Below are positions 28,270-39,253 of a stretch of DNA of 64,000 bases, piece after piece. Each line of letters opens with the position of its first letter. Position 1 is the stretch's first letter. The translations under genes and the position numbers were made by a program. The DNA comes from Belnapia rosea (GTDB taxonomy: Bacteria; Pseudomonadota; Alphaproteobacteria; Acetobacterales; Acetobacteraceae), in NCBI RefSeq assembly GCF_900101615.1, contig NZ_FMZX01000001.1, forward strand, positions 62,001-126,000, read 5' to 3'. Below the pieces are notes generated by a model. It made no database searches. It was not told the origin of the DNA and saw only the letters and a list, made by a program, of their open reading frames with translations.

Positions 28270-29751
28270 ATGACCGATCAGTCCATGCGGCTCGCCGGCC
28301 CCGACGACGACAAGTTCCATGAGGAATGCGGCGTCTTCGGCATCTGGAACACCAATGACGCGGCGGCGCTGACCGCGCTCGGCCTGCATGCCCTGCAGCA
28401 TCGCGGGCAGGAGGCCGCCGGCATCGTCAGCCTCGACGAGGGCGGGATCTTCCACGCCCATCGCGGCCGCGGCCTGGTCGGGGACACCTTCTCGGACGCC
28501 AAGATCATGGCATCCCTCCGCGGCCGCGCCTCGGTCGGGCACAACCGCTACGCCACGACCGGCGAGACGGCGCTGCGCAACGTCCAGCCCCTCTATGCCG
28601 ATTTCGCCTTCGGCGGCTTCGCCGTCGCGCATAACGGCAACCTCACCAACGCGCTCGCGCTCCGCCGCAGCCTGGTGAACCGCGGCTGCCTGTTCCAGAG
28701 CACCACGGACAGCGAGGTCTTCATCCACCTCATCGCCATCAGCCTCTACTCCACCGTGGTGGACCGGCTGATCGACGCGCTGCGCCAGGTGCAGGGCGCC
28801 TACAGCCTCGTCGCCCTGCATGACGGCGCCCTGATCGGCGCGCGGGACCCGCTCGGCGTCCGCCCCCTCGTCCTCGGCCGGCTCGGCGGCACGGACGGCG
28901 TGCCGACCTCCTGGGTGCTGTGCAGCGAGACCTGCGCGCTCGACATCGTCGGCGCGGAATTCGTCCGCGACATCGATGCCGGCGAGATCATCATCATCGA
29001 CGACAAGGGCGTCCACAGCATCAAGCCCTTCGGCAAGCAGGCCGACCGCTTCTGCATCTTCGAGTACATCTACTTCGCCCGCCCCGACAGCGTGGTCGAG
29101 GGCACCCCGGTCTACGAGACCCGCAAGCGCATCGGCGCCGAGCTCGCCCGCGAGAGCGGCGTCGAGGCCGATGTGGTCGTCCCGGTGCCCGATAGCGGCG
29201 TGCCGGCGGCCATGGGCTATTCGGTCGAGAGCGGAATCCCCTTCGAGCTCGGCATCATCCGCAACCACTATGTCGGCCGCACCTTCATCGAGCCGACCGA
29301 CCAGATCCGCAATCTCGGCGTGAAGCTGAAGCACAGCGCCAACCGCCCGATGCTGGAGGGCAAGCGCGTCATCCTGGTCGATGACAGCATCGTCCGCGGC
29401 ACCACCAGCAAGAAGATCGTCGAGATGGTCCGCGCCGCCGGGGCGCGGGAGGTGCATATGCGCATCTCCTCCCCTCCGACGACCCATAGCTGCTACTACG
29501 GCATCGACACGCCGGAGCGCGGCAAGCTGCTCGCCGCGACGCATGACCTCGAGGGCATGGCGAGGATCATCGGTGTCGACAGCCTCGCCTATATCTCGCT
29601 CGACGGCCTCTACCGCGCCCTCGGCAAGCCGGGCCGCGACATGGCCAAGCCGGCCTATTGCGATGCCTGCTTCACCGGCGACTACGCCATCCCGCTGAGC
29701 GACGCCCAGGCGAACAGCGACCAGCAGCTCTCCCTGCTGCGGGTCGGCTGA
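28270..29751 (+). CDS. purF: Amidophosphoribosyltransferase
   Basis: A 493-aa enzyme for the first committed step of purine synthesis (PRPP plus glutamine to phosphoribosylamine). The class II glutaminase nucleophile is Cys20 in EECGVFGIW, implying a short cleaved propeptide. Glutamine-site residues lie in VGHNRYATTG and AHNGNLTN. The PRPP loop is VILVDDSIVRGTTS. Order cvpA-purF-SDR is typical for alphaproteobacteria. Its TGA shares a base with the ATG of the next gene (TGATG), indicating coupling. Confidence 0.97.
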   Translation: MTDQSMRLAGPDDDKFHEECGVFGIWNTNDAAALTALGLHALQHRGQEAAGIVSLDEGGIFHAHRGRGLVGDTFSDAKIMASLRGRASVGHNRYATTGETALRNVQPLYADFAFGGFAVAHNGNLTNALALRRSLVNRGCLFQSTTDSEVFIHLIAISLYSTVVDRLIDALRQVQGAYSLVALHDGALIGARDPLGVRPLVLGRLGGTDGVPTSWVLCSETCALDIVGAEFVRDIDAGEIIIIDDKGVHSIKPFGKQADRFCIFEYIYFARPDSVVEGTPVYETRKRIGAELARESGVEADVVVPVPDSGVPAAMGYSVESGIPFELGIIRNHYVGRTFIEPTDQIRNLGVKLKHSANRPMLEGKRVILVDDSIVRGTTSKKIVEMVRAAGAREVHMRISSPPTTHSCYYGIDTPERGKLLAATHDLEGMARIIGVDSLAYISLDGLYRALGKPGRDMAKPAYCDACFTGDYAIPLSDAQANSDQQLSLLRVG

Positions 29752-30464
29752 TGACGCGGCCGCTGGAGGGATCGGTCGCCCTCGTCACCGGCGCCTCCCG
29801 CGGCATCGGGGCCGCGGTGGCGCTGGAACTCGCCCGGCTCGGCGCGCATTGCGTGCTGACGGCGCGGACCCAGGGTGCGCTCGAGGAGATGGACGACGCC
29901 ATCCGCGGCGCGGGCGGGCAGGCGACGCTCTTCCCGCTCGACCTCGCCCGCGATGCCGAGAAGATCGACATGCTCGGCCCCTCCATCGTCCACCGCTTCG
30001 GCCGGCTCGACATCCTGGTCCATGCCGCGGGGCTGCTCTCGAAGCTCACCCCGGTCGCCCATATCATGCCGCCCGACTGGCAGCAGGCCGTCGCGGTGAA
30101 CCTCACCGCCACCTGGCGCCTGATCCGCACCTGCGACCCGCCGCTGCGCGCGGCGCCGGCAGGCCGCGCGGTCTTCCTCGCCGATTCCGTGGCCGAGGCG
30201 CCGCGCGCCTATTGGGGCCTCTACGGCTTCGGCAAGGCCGGGCAGGCGCATCTGGCCCGCTCCTGGGCGGCCGAGGTCGAGAGCACCCCGCTCCGCGTCA
30301 ACCTCGTCGATCCCGGCCCCGTCGCCACCCGCCTCCGGGCCGTCGCCATGCCTGGCGAGGACGCGGCCAGCCTGCCGCAGCCGGCCGATGTCGCGCCAGC
30401 CATTGCCGCCTTCTGCCAGCCGCAGGAAACCCGGCATGGGGCCACCGTCGCGCTGCGGGCGTGA
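29751..30464 (+). CDS. SDR family oxidoreductase
   Basis: A 237-aa classical short-chain dehydrogenase. It has the cofactor motif TGASRGIG, the structural motif HAAG (in place of NNAG), the catalytic serine in FLADSVAEAP and the YGFGK active-site pair. The C-terminal VDPGPVATRLR is the usual proline-glycine turn. It resembles the SDR regularly found after purF in Rhodospirillales, whose substrate is unknown. It starts on the last base of purF and ends in a GTGA overlap with rlmJ, so it belongs to the same operon. Confidence 0.9.
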   Translation: MTRPLEGSVALVTGASRGIGAAVALELARLGAHCVLTARTQGALEEMDDAIRGAGGQATLFPLDLARDAEKIDMLGPSIVHRFGRLDILVHAAGLLSKLTPVAHIMPPDWQQAVAVNLTATWRLIRTCDPPLRAAPAGRAVFLADSVAEAPRAYWGLYGFGKAGQAHLARSWAAEVESTPLRVNLVDPGPVATRLRAVAMPGEDAASLPQPADVAPAIAAFCQPQETRHGATVALRA

Positions 30465-31288
30465 ATTACCGCCACGCCTTCCATGCCGGCAATTTCGCCG
30501 ATTGCATGAAGCACGCCCTGTTGGTCGCCCTGCTGCGGGCGCTGGCCGCGAAGCCGGCGCCCTTCCGCGTGCTCGACACCCATGCGGGCATCGGCACCTA
30601 TGACCTCGCGGCGCCGGAAGCCGGGCGCACCGGCGAGGCCGAGCGCGGCATCCTGCGCCTGCTCGATATCGAGGATGGCCCGCTGGCCGACTATCTCGAC
30701 CTGGTCCGCGCCGCCGGCGCCCCGGCGCGCTACCCCGGCTCACCGGCCCTGACCCGTGCCCTGCTGCGGCCGCAGGACCATCTGGCCGCCTGCGAGCTGC
30801 ACCCCGAGGACCATGCCGCCCTCCGTGCCCATTTCCGGCGGGACGCGCAGGTCTCCATCCACCGGCGGGACGGGTGGGAGGCGCTGCGGGCCCTCACGCC
30901 ATTTCCGGAACGGCGCGGCCTCGTCCTGGTCGACCCGCCCTTCGAGCAGGAGGGGGAGTTCGATCGCATGGCCGCCGGCATCGCCCTCGTCTCCCATCGC
31001 TTCCGCGCCGCCATCCAGGCCTGCTGGTACCCGATCAAGCACCGCGCCCCGGTCCGCGCCTTCCACACCGCGCTGCAGGACTCCGGTACCCGCGACCTCA
31101 TCGCCGCCGAGCTCTGGCTGCGCGAGCCAACCGATCCGCAGCGGTTGAACGGCTGCGGCCTGCTCATCGCCAACCCGCCCTGGCATTTCGAGGACCAGGC
31201 CGCCGCCATCCTCCCAGCGCTGCTGGACCGCCTCGGCCAGGGTGAGCCGGGCGAGGGCTGGGCCGTTACCCGCGTCACCGGGGAATAG
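30461..31288 (+). CDS. rlmJ: 23S rRNA (adenine(2030)-N6)-methyltransferase
   Basis: A 275-aa S-adenosylmethionine-dependent enzyme that methylates A2030 in 23S rRNA. The N-terminus MNYRHAFHAGNFADCMKHAL is a near-perfect family signature. The SAM site is VLDTHAGIGTYDL and the catalytic loop is VLVDPPFEQEGEF. The start is GTG inside a GTGA overlap with the SDR stop; the ATG-initiated longer frame is antisense-type extension through the SDR gene. gpsA follows after 4 nt. Confidence 0.95.
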   Translation: MNYRHAFHAGNFADCMKHALLVALLRALAAKPAPFRVLDTHAGIGTYDLAAPEAGRTGEAERGILRLLDIEDGPLADYLDLVRAAGAPARYPGSPALTRALLRPQDHLAACELHPEDHAALRAHFRRDAQVSIHRRDGWEALRALTPFPERRGLVLVDPPFEQEGEFDRMAAGIALVSHRFRAAIQACWYPIKHRAPVRAFHTALQDSGTRDLIAAELWLREPTDPQRLNGCGLLIANPPWHFEDQAAAILPALLDRLGQGEPGEGWAVTRVTGE

Positions 31289-31292
31289 GGCG

Positions 31293-32270
31293 GTGCCGCG
31301 CATTGCCATCATCGGCGCCGGCGCCTGGGGCACGGCGCTCGCCTTGCAGGCGGCGCGGGCGGGCTGCGCGGTGGTGCTCTGGGCGCGCGATCCGGGCCGT
31401 GCCGCCGCCATGCAGGCAGCACGCGAGAACACCCGCCACCTGCCCGGCACGCCGCTCGATCCCGCCATCGCCGTCACCGCGGATGCCGGCGCGCTGGAAG
31501 GGGCGGACTTCGCCCTGCTGGCCGTGCCGACCCAGCATATCCGCCCGCTGCTGGCCCGGTTGCCCGAGGCGCTGCCGCCGCTCATCCTCGCCGCCAAGGG
31601 AGTGGAGCAGGGCAGCCTCCGCCTGCCGCTCGAATTGCTGGAGGAGATCCGCCCCTCCCATCCGGCGGCGATCCTCTCCGGGCCGAATTTCGCCCATGAG
31701 GTCGCGGCCGGGCTGCCCACCGCCGCCGTGCTCGCCAGCCGCGACCCCGCGCTGCGCGAATCCGCGGCCGCGCATCTCGCCACGCCCGGCTTCCGCCTCT
31801 ATGGCAGCGACGACCCGCTCGGCGTCCAGGTCGGCGGGGCGGCGAAGAATGTCATCGCCATCGCCGCCGGCGCGGTGATCGGCGCGGGGCTGGGCGAGAA
31901 TGCCCGCGCCGCCCTCATCACCCGTGGCCTCGCCGAGCTTTCCCGCCTCGTCACCGCCCTTGGCGGGCGGGCGGAGACCGCCGCCGGCCTCTCCGGCCTC
32001 GGCGACCTGCTCCTGACGGCGACCGGCCCCTCCAGCCGCAACACCGCCCTCGGCCTTGCCCTCGGCCGTGGCCAGACCCTGGCCGAGGCGCTGGCGGGCA
32101 AGACCAGCGTCGCCGAGGGCGCCGCCACCGCGCCTGCCTTGCTGGCCCGTGCCACCGCCGCCGGTGTCGAGCTGCCGGTCTGCGCCGCCGTCACCGCGCT
32201 GCTGGCCGGCGAGGCGACGGTCGCCGAGGCGATGGCGCGGCTGCTGGCCCGTCCGCGCCGGGACGAGTAG
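31293..32270 (+). CDS. gpsA: Glycerol-3-phosphate dehydrogenase [NAD(P)+]
   Basis: A 325-aa cytosolic enzyme that makes sn-glycerol-3-phosphate for phospholipid synthesis. The NAD(P) motif is IAIIGAGAWGTALALQA at the N-terminus. Other signatures are ILAAKGVEQGSL, SGPNFAHEVAAG and the catalytic lysine region GGAAKNVIAIAAG, with GLSGLGDLLLT near 235. The start is GTG, 4 nt after rlmJ and with AGGG just upstream, giving the standard MPRIAIIG opening. Its last 80 nt overlap the 3' end of the convergent endonuclease III gene. Confidence 0.95.
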   Translation: MPRIAIIGAGAWGTALALQAARAGCAVVLWARDPGRAAAMQAARENTRHLPGTPLDPAIAVTADAGALEGADFALLAVPTQHIRPLLARLPEALPPLILAAKGVEQGSLRLPLELLEEIRPSHPAAILSGPNFAHEVAAGLPTAAVLASRDPALRESAAAHLATPGFRLYGSDDPLGVQVGGAAKNVIAIAAGAVIGAGLGENARAALITRGLAELSRLVTALGGRAETAAGLSGLGDLLLTATGPSSRNTALGLALGRGQTLAEALAGKTSVAEGAATAPALLARATAAGVELPVCAAVTALLAGEATVAEAMARLLARPRRDE

Positions 32271-32928
32271 GCACCACCCCCACCTGCCGGCATTGCCGAA
32301 CCAGCAGGCAGCCCCCGCAGCGCGGCCGCTCGCCGGTGCAGATCGCCTTGCCGAAGGGTACCAGGCGCTCGTTGATCTCGATCCAGTAGCGCTCGGGCAG
32401 CACCGCCTCGAGCGCCCGCATCGTCCGCTCCGGCGTCGCCGCCGCGACATAGCCCCAGCGGTTGACGATGCGGTGCACATGGATGTCGACCGATATCGCG
32501 GCCTTGCCGAAGCCGATGCCGAGCGTCAGCGCCGCGATCTTCGGCCCGACGCCGCGCAGCGCCATCAGCCCCTCGAGCGTGTCCGGCACCGCGCCCGCCG
32601 CGGCGATATGGCGGGAGAGGGCGAGGATGTCCCGTGCCTTGGGTTCCGGGAAGGTGGCGCCATGCAGCAGCCCGATGAGCCGCGCCTCGTCCAGCGCCGC
32701 CATCGCCTCCGGCGTCCGCGCCACGGCGAAGAGCCGCTCGGAGACGGGCAGGCTCACCTCGTCCCGGGTGCGGGCCGAGATCAGGGCCGCGACGAGCTGC
32801 TCGAAGGGCGTTCCATGGCCGCGGTCCCGCAGCTCGAACATCGCCGCCTTGGGCAGCTTCGCCACCGCCTCCCGCAGCAGGCGGAAGACGAGATCGATAT
32901 CGAAGGGGGCCTTGCCGGTGTCATCCAT
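32191..32928 (-). CDS. nth: Endonuclease III-type DNA glycosylase/AP lyase
   Basis: A 245-aa base-excision enzyme for oxidised pyrimidines. The helix-hairpin-helix LRGVGPKIAALTLGI carries the catalytic Lys130, and VDIHVHRI carries Asp148. The [4Fe-4S] cysteines are Cys197-X6-Cys204-X2-Cys207-X5-Cys213. It is about 30 residues longer than E. coli Nth because of a Pro/Arg/Ala-rich tail after the cluster. That tail is encoded exactly in the 80-nt antisense overlap with gpsA, so the extension probably arose by loss of an earlier stop codon. The start is ATG at 32928; longer frames upstream are non-homologous. Confidence 0.93.
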   Translation of the reverse strand: MDDTGKAPFDIDLVFRLLREAVAKLPKAAMFELRDRGHGTPFEQLVAALISARTRDEVSLPVSERLFAVARTPEAMAALDEARLIGLLHGATFPEPKARDILALSRHIAAAGAVPDTLEGLMALRGVGPKIAALTLGIGFGKAAISVDIHVHRIVNRWGYVAAATPERTMRALEAVLPERYWIEINERLVPFGKAICTGERPRCGGCLLVRQCRQVGVVPTRPGADGPAAAPSPRRPSPRRPAAR

Positions 32929-32959
32929 GCGGCCCCAACGCGGCCGGGGCCGGCAGGTG

Positions 32960-34622
<1,663 letters not shown>

Positions 34623-34642
<20 letters not shown>

Positions 34643-36146
34643 CGTCGAGCAGCGGTGCGCTGGTGCCGCTGTAGAGCGGCGTGCCGGTGAGGATCCCGCT
34701 GAAGTCGCGCAGCGGCGGCCCGATGGCGACGCCGCCCCGCCCCAGGCGGAATTCGCGGATCGAGTGCTCATGGGCGCCGCTCCGCTTCTTCGCCACCGAG
34801 AGCGCGCGCCGGACCGTGCCCTCGAATTCGAAGTAGCGCAGCATGAGCACCGAGTCGCTGAGATAGCTCAGGTCGATCGGTGTCTGCGTCGGGCCGGTCA
34901 GCCCATGCTGCGCCAGCACCAGCATCGTCAGCACGCCGCTCTGATTCAGGTAGCTCAGCAGCTCATGCATCTGCAGGATCAGGAAGCGCTCATCCGGCAT
35001 GGCGCTGAGATAGCCGTTGAGGCTGTCGATGATGATGACACGCGCATGGTCCTGCTCCACCGCGGTGCGGACCAGATGGATGAATTCGCCGGGCGAGAGC
35101 TCCGCCGGGTCGATCTGCTGGACGCGGACGAGGCCATCCCGCATCGCCGCCTCCAGCGGCAGCGCCAGTGCCGTGGCGCGGGCGAGGACTGTGGCCCGGC
35201 TCTCGTCGAAGGCATAGATCACCGCATGCTCGCCGCGCGACGCGGCGGCGAGCGCATAGATCAGCGTCAGCGAGGATTTGCCGACGCCGGCGGGACCGAG
35301 CAGCAGCACGCTCGTCCCCCGCTCGAGCCCGCCGCCGAGCATGGCGTCGAGCGCCGGCTGGCCGCCGCTGACCACGCCCGTCGCCACCGGCCCACGGTGC
35401 TCCGCCGCGATCAGCCGGGGGTAGATCTCGAGCCCGCCGCGGCGGATGGTGAAGTCGTGGTAGCCGCCGCGGAAGGGCATGCCGCGCATCTTCAGCACCC
35501 GCAGCCGCCGCCGCTCGCCGCCATAATCGACCGCCACCTGCTCCAGCGTCACCACGCCATGGGCGATGGAATGCAGCTGCAGGTCGTCCGCCTGCGAGGA
35601 CATGTCGTCGAGCATCAGCACGGTGCAATCGCGCCCGGTGAAGAAATGCTTCAGCGCCAGGATCTGCCGGCGGTAACGCAGCGAGTTCTGCGCCAGCAGC
35701 CGCAGCTCCGACAGGCTGTCGAAGACGATGCGCGCCGGCTCGAGCGCCTGCACCTGGTCGAAGACGAGTTGGGTCGTCTCGCTCAGCTCGATCTCGGCGG
35801 GGTGGAAGACGGTCAGCTCCCGGTTCGGGTCGAGGCTCGCCTCCGGCGGCACCAGCTCGAAGACGGTGACGGCGTCGAGCGACCAGCTATGGCGCTTGGC
35901 CACCAGCCGCAATTCGCGCTCGGTCTCGGAGAGGGTGATATAGAGCACCCGCTCGCCCTGCCTGACGCCCTCGAGCAGGAACTGGATGGCCAGGGTGGTC
36001 TTGCCAGCACCGGGCCGGCCTTCGCAGAGATAGAGGCGATTGGCATCCAGGCCGCCGCCGAGGATATCGTCGAGCCCGGCGCTGCCGGTCGAGACCCGCG
36101 GCGGATCAACCTCCATGGGATCGGCACTGTCAGGCTGATCGGTCAT
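34623..36146 (-). CDS. KaiC-like double-domain RecA-type ATPase
   Basis: A 507-aa protein with two tandem KaiC/RAD55 ATPase domains. Domain 1 has Walker A GRPGAGKT (43-50), the acidic pair region ITLSETERELR and Walker B near RIVFDSLSEL. Domain 2 starts near residue 265 with GVVSGGQPALDAMLGGGLER and has Walker A GPAGVGKSS, YAFDESRATVLARA and VIIIDSLNGYLSAM. Size and repeats match KaiC. kaiA and kaiB are absent from the window, so a circadian role is not implied. Many alphaproteobacteria pair such proteins with a histidine kinase, as here. The ATG at 36146 was chosen; a TTG 12 nt upstream is possible. Confidence 0.92.
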
Positions 36147-36282
36147 CCGCTCCACCAAATCCGGCTCATCGCCCGAAGGGGAGGCAGCCGATCACGCGCG
36201 GCCGGCGGGGGCCGGCAACGGCGCCCTGGGCGCTGAACGGGAACGCCCGGGCGAGGAAGCGGTTCCGCAGCGAAAGAGTCCT

Positions 36283-36723
36283 TCAGCCCGAGCGGTCGAG
36301 CCCGGGGCCTTCCAGCCCCGGCAGCCAGTCATCCACCGGTTGGCCGCCACGCCGGGCCGCCGCGCGCTTCGCCGCATCCGCCCGGCGGCGGATCAGCTCG
36401 TCGAGCAGCCGGTCCATGGTCTGCCACAGCGGCTCGTCGCCCTGCCGCTCGCTCATGACGAAGCGATGCGCGGCGAGCGTCACGTTCAGCGTGCCCCGGG
36501 TCGTCTCCGGCCGGGGGCTCCGCATCTGCAGCAGCGCCTTCTCCACCTCCTCGAGCGGCAGGCCGAGCTTGGCGGCGATGGCAGGCGGCGCCTCGCCCTG
36601 GCGGCGGAGCGCGCGGGCCTTGCGCGCCTCCTGCTCGGTCAGCGCGATGTTTGGCCGCAACGCCTTGCTGGTGCGGGACATCTCGCCCGACCCGGTCCCC
36701 GGCGGCTTGCCCTTGAACGCCAT
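36283..36723 (-). CDS. Hypothetical protein (146 aa) downstream of corC
   Basis: Not recognised as a named family. The N-terminus is basic and Gly/Ser-rich. Residues about 25-65 look like a small helix-turn-helix (TEQEARKARALRRQGEAPP then IAAKLGLPLEEVEKALLQM), and the C-terminal half is charged and helical, ending DWLPGLEGPGLDRSG. A GGAGGG site lies 8 nt before the ATG, and the gene starts 16 nt after the corC stop, so it is probably the last gene of the plsC-miaB-phoH-ybeY-corC cluster. In related genomes lnt often occupies this position. A DNA-binding role is possible but only inferred. Confidence 0.75.
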   Translation of the reverse strand: MAFKGKPPGTGSGEMSRTSKALRPNIALTEQEARKARALRRQGEAPPAIAAKLGLPLEEVEKALLQMRSPRPETTRGTLNVTLAAHRFVMSERQGDEPLWQTMDRLLDELIRRRADAAKRAAARRGGQPVDDWLPGLEGPGLDRSG

Positions 36724-36739
36724 CGCACCGCCCTCCGTG

Positions 36740-37651
36740 CTACTCCGCCGCCTGCTTCTGCTGCGCGCCGGGCCGGCGGACCCGCAGCCGCCGGATGCGC
36801 CGCGGATCGGCCTCGAGCACGCGGAATTCGAGGCCCGAGGAATGCGAGACCAGCTCGCCCTTGGCCGGAACCCGGCCGGCCAGGGTGAAGACGAGGCCAC
36901 CCATCGTATCGATGTCGGAGGCGCGCTCCTCATCGGTCAGCACGGGGCCGAGCTTCGCCTCGAAGACCTCGACCGGCGTCCGCGCATCCAGCTCGATCGT
37001 GCCATCGGGCTTCTCCACCAGCTGCGGCGGGCCGGGCTCGTCATGCTCGTCGGCGATGTCGCCGACGATGGTCTCGACCAGGTCCTCGATCGTCACCAGC
37101 CCGTCGATGCCGCCATACTCGTCGACGACGAGGGCCATGTGGATCCGCGCCTGGCGCATCTGCAGCAGCAGGTCGAGCACGGGGACGCTCGGCACCACGA
37201 AGAGCGGCTTCCGCAGGATGGCCTTCATGTCGAAGGACGCATCGTTGCCGACGCTGGCGAAGACGTCCTTGATGTGGACCATGCCGACGATGTCGTCGAG
37301 CTGCTTGCGGAAGACCGGGTAGCGGCTGTGCCCGTCCCGCTGGATGAGCTTGATGGCCTGTTCCAGCGTGTAGTCCTCCGGCATCGCCATGATGTCGGCC
37401 CGCGGCAGCATCACGTCGCCCGCGGTCTTGTCGCGTAGCTTCAGCACGTTGCCGAGCAGCGCCCGTTCCTGCGCATCGAGGTCGGTGCCGCGCTGGCCGG
37501 GTTCCGTCACGCCCTGGGGCAGGTGCGGCTCCTCGATCAGCTCCTCCATGCGGTCGCGGACGCTCTCCGCCTCGCGCCGCCGCAGCAGCCCCTGCAGCCG
37601 CCAGAGCAGGCCGTCGCGCCCCTGCTGGCCATTCCCGTTGGAGGCGCTCAT
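36740..37651 (-). CDS. corC: CorC/HlyC-family CBS-domain protein
   Basis: A 303-aa soluble protein with two CBS domains (opening DVMLPRADIMAMPEDYTLEQ and the second with PVLDLLLQMRQARIHMALVV) and a C-terminal CorC_HlyC domain (VFTLAGRVPAKGELV). Proteins of this type bind adenine nucleotides and are associated with magnesium/cobalt efflux, and in this locus with envelope stress tolerance. There is no DUF21 membrane domain, so it is the short soluble form normally found after ybeY. The start overlaps the ybeY stop as ATGA. Confidence 0.92.
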   Translation of the reverse strand: MSASNGNGQQGRDGLLWRLQGLLRRREAESVRDRMEELIEEPHLPQGVTEPGQRGTDLDAQERALLGNVLKLRDKTAGDVMLPRADIMAMPEDYTLEQAIKLIQRDGHSRYPVFRKQLDDIVGMVHIKDVFASVGNDASFDMKAILRKPLFVVPSVPVLDLLLQMRQARIHMALVVDEYGGIDGLVTIEDLVETIVGDIADEHDEPGPPQLVEKPDGTIELDARTPVEVFEAKLGPVLTDEERASDIDTMGGLVFTLAGRVPAKGELVSHSSGLEFRVLEADPRRIRRLRVRRPGAQQKQAAE

Positions 37652-38184
37652 GCCGCATTCCTCCAGGGATTCGGCAGCCGCATCCGGTGCATGGCCCGCG
37701 CCTCGGCCCGCTCCATCCGTCGCGCCTCGCCGGCGGCCAGGTGGTCATGGCCGATGAGGTGCAGCGCGCCATGGGCGACGAGATGGGCGAAATGCGCGGC
37801 CAGCGCCTTGCCGCCCGCCTCCGCCTCGCGCCGCACCACGCCGAGGGCGAGGGCGATGTCGCCGAGATGGCCCGGCGCGCCGGCCGGGAAACTCAGCACA
37901 TTGGTCGGCTTGTCCTTGCCGCGATGCTCGCCGTTCAGCCGGCGCAGCATGCGGTCATCGGCCAGCAGCACGGTGACGAGGCCCTCGGCCCCGCTCTCCG
38001 CCAGGGCGGCGGCGACGGCACGCCGCGCCAGCGCCTCGGCCCGTGGCAGGAACCGGCGCCAGGCCGGGTCCTCCACCACGACATCGACCTGCACCACCGG
38101 TGCGGCCCTGTCCTGCATCCCGAAAGCTGATTGGAGGGGATCCTCCAGGGTCTCGTCTTCGGGACGACTACTGTCCGGTTCCAT
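37648..38184 (-). CDS. ybeY: rRNA maturation endoribonuclease YbeY
   Basis: A 178-aa zinc-dependent endoribonuclease for 16S rRNA 3'-end maturation and ribosome quality control. The metal motif is [11 protein letters not shown], and the family motif [20 protein letters not shown] lies in the middle. A roughly 25-residue acidic leader precedes the conserved domain. A GAAGGAA site lies 5 nt upstream of the ATG. The 5' end overlaps phoH by 17 nt and the 3' end overlaps corC by 4 nt. Confidence 0.95.
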   Translation of the reverse strand: MEPDSSRPEDETLEDPLQSAFGMQDRAAPVVQVDVVVEDPAWRRFLPRAEALARRAVAAALAESGAEGLVTVLLADDRMLRRLNGEHRGKDKPTNVLSFPAGAPGHLGDIALALGVVRREAEAGGKALAAHFAHLVAHGALHLIGHDHLAAGEARRMERAEARAMHRMRLPNPWRNAA

Positions 38185-39253
38185 CGCGTTCCTTCTTCGG
38201 CCCCCGGCCAGGCTGTCCTGCCTGCCCGTCGGCCCGCCCGTAAGCCGCGACGATCCGCGCCACCAAGGGGTGCCGCACCACGTCGCGTTCGTCGAAGCGG
38301 GCTACCCCGATGCCGTCCACCCCGTCGAGGATGTTCAGCGCGTCGATCAGCCCGCTTCTTTGACCGCTCGGCAGATCGACCTGGGTCGGGTCGCCGGTGA
38401 TCACCATCCGCGTCCCTTCGCCCATGCGGGTCAGGAACATCTTGATCTGCGCCGGCGTGGTGTTCTGCGCCTCGTCGAGGATGGCGTAGCAATGCGCCAG
38501 GGTGCGGCCGCGCATGAAGGCCAGGGGCGCGATCTCGATCTCGCCCGAGGTGATGCGGCGCGCCACCTGTTCCGCCGGCAGCATGTCATGCAGCGCGTCA
38601 TAGAGCGGGCGGAGATAGGGGTCCACCTTCTCCTTCAGGTCGCCCGGCAGGAAGCCGAGCCGCTCCCCCGCCTCCACCGCCGGACGGCTGAGCACGATCC
38701 GGTCCACCCGTCCGGCCTGCAGCAGCGCCACGCCCTGGGCCACGGCCAGGTAGGTCTTGCCGGTGCCGGCCGGGCCGATGCCGAAGACCATCTCCTGGCG
38801 CGCCAGCAGGTCGATATAGCCTGCCTGGGCCGGCGTGCGCGGCGCGATGGCTCCCTTGCGGGTGCGAATCTCCGGCCGGTCCTGCAGCGGCAGGCGCGGG
38901 TCGCCCTCCGCATCCCCTTCGGCCATACGCAAGGCTGCCTCCACTTCAGCGGTCCCGACCGGCTGGCCCTTCTCGAGCCGCCGCCACAGGGCACGCAACG
39001 CCACTTCCGCCACCTCGGTCCGCGCCGCACCACCGGCGATGGTCAGCCGATTCCCGCGCGAGCCGAGCCGGACACCCAATCGCTGCTCGATCCGGGCCAG
39101 ATGGCGGTCGTGTTCCCCGTAGAGAAGGGGGAGCAACGCGTTATCGTCGAATTGCAGCGTGACGCTCCGCTGCTCCGGCGAGGTGGGGGGAAGGGAGGCA
39201 GGCCGCGGGCCGCGGGCCTCCCCGGCGCGGAAGACGATGGGGGCGGTGTTCAA
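38168..39253 (-). CDS. phoH: PhoH family ATPase
   Basis: A 361-aa P-loop protein (PhoL/PhoH-like). It has an N-terminal KH-like region ([20 protein letters not shown]), Walker [14 protein letters not shown], Walker [14 protein letters not shown] and the family [13 protein letters not shown] motif. PhoH proteins act with YbeY in RNA metabolism. The start appears to be TTG at 39253, overlapping the miaB stop as TTGA, with GAGGAG about 13 nt upstream. No ATG or GTG exists before the conserved domain. Its 3' end overlaps ybeY by 17 nt. Confidence 0.93.
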   Translation of the reverse strand: MNTAPIVFRAGEARGPRPASLPPTSPEQRSVTLQFDDNALLPLLYGEHDRHLARIEQRLGVRLGSRGNRLTIAGGAARTEVAEVALRALWRRLEKGQPVGTAEVEAALRMAEGDAEGDPRLPLQDRPEIRTRKGAIAPRTPAQAGYIDLLARQEMVFGIGPAGTGKTYLAVAQGVALLQAGRVDRIVLSRPAVEAGERLGFLPGDLKEKVDPYLRPLYDALHDMLPAEQVARRITSGEIEIAPLAFMRGRTLAHCYAILDEAQNTTPAQIKMFLTRMGEGTRMVITGDPTQVDLPSGQRSGLIDALNILDGVDGIGVARFDERDVVRHPLVARIVAAYGRADGQAGQPGRGPKKERDGTGQ

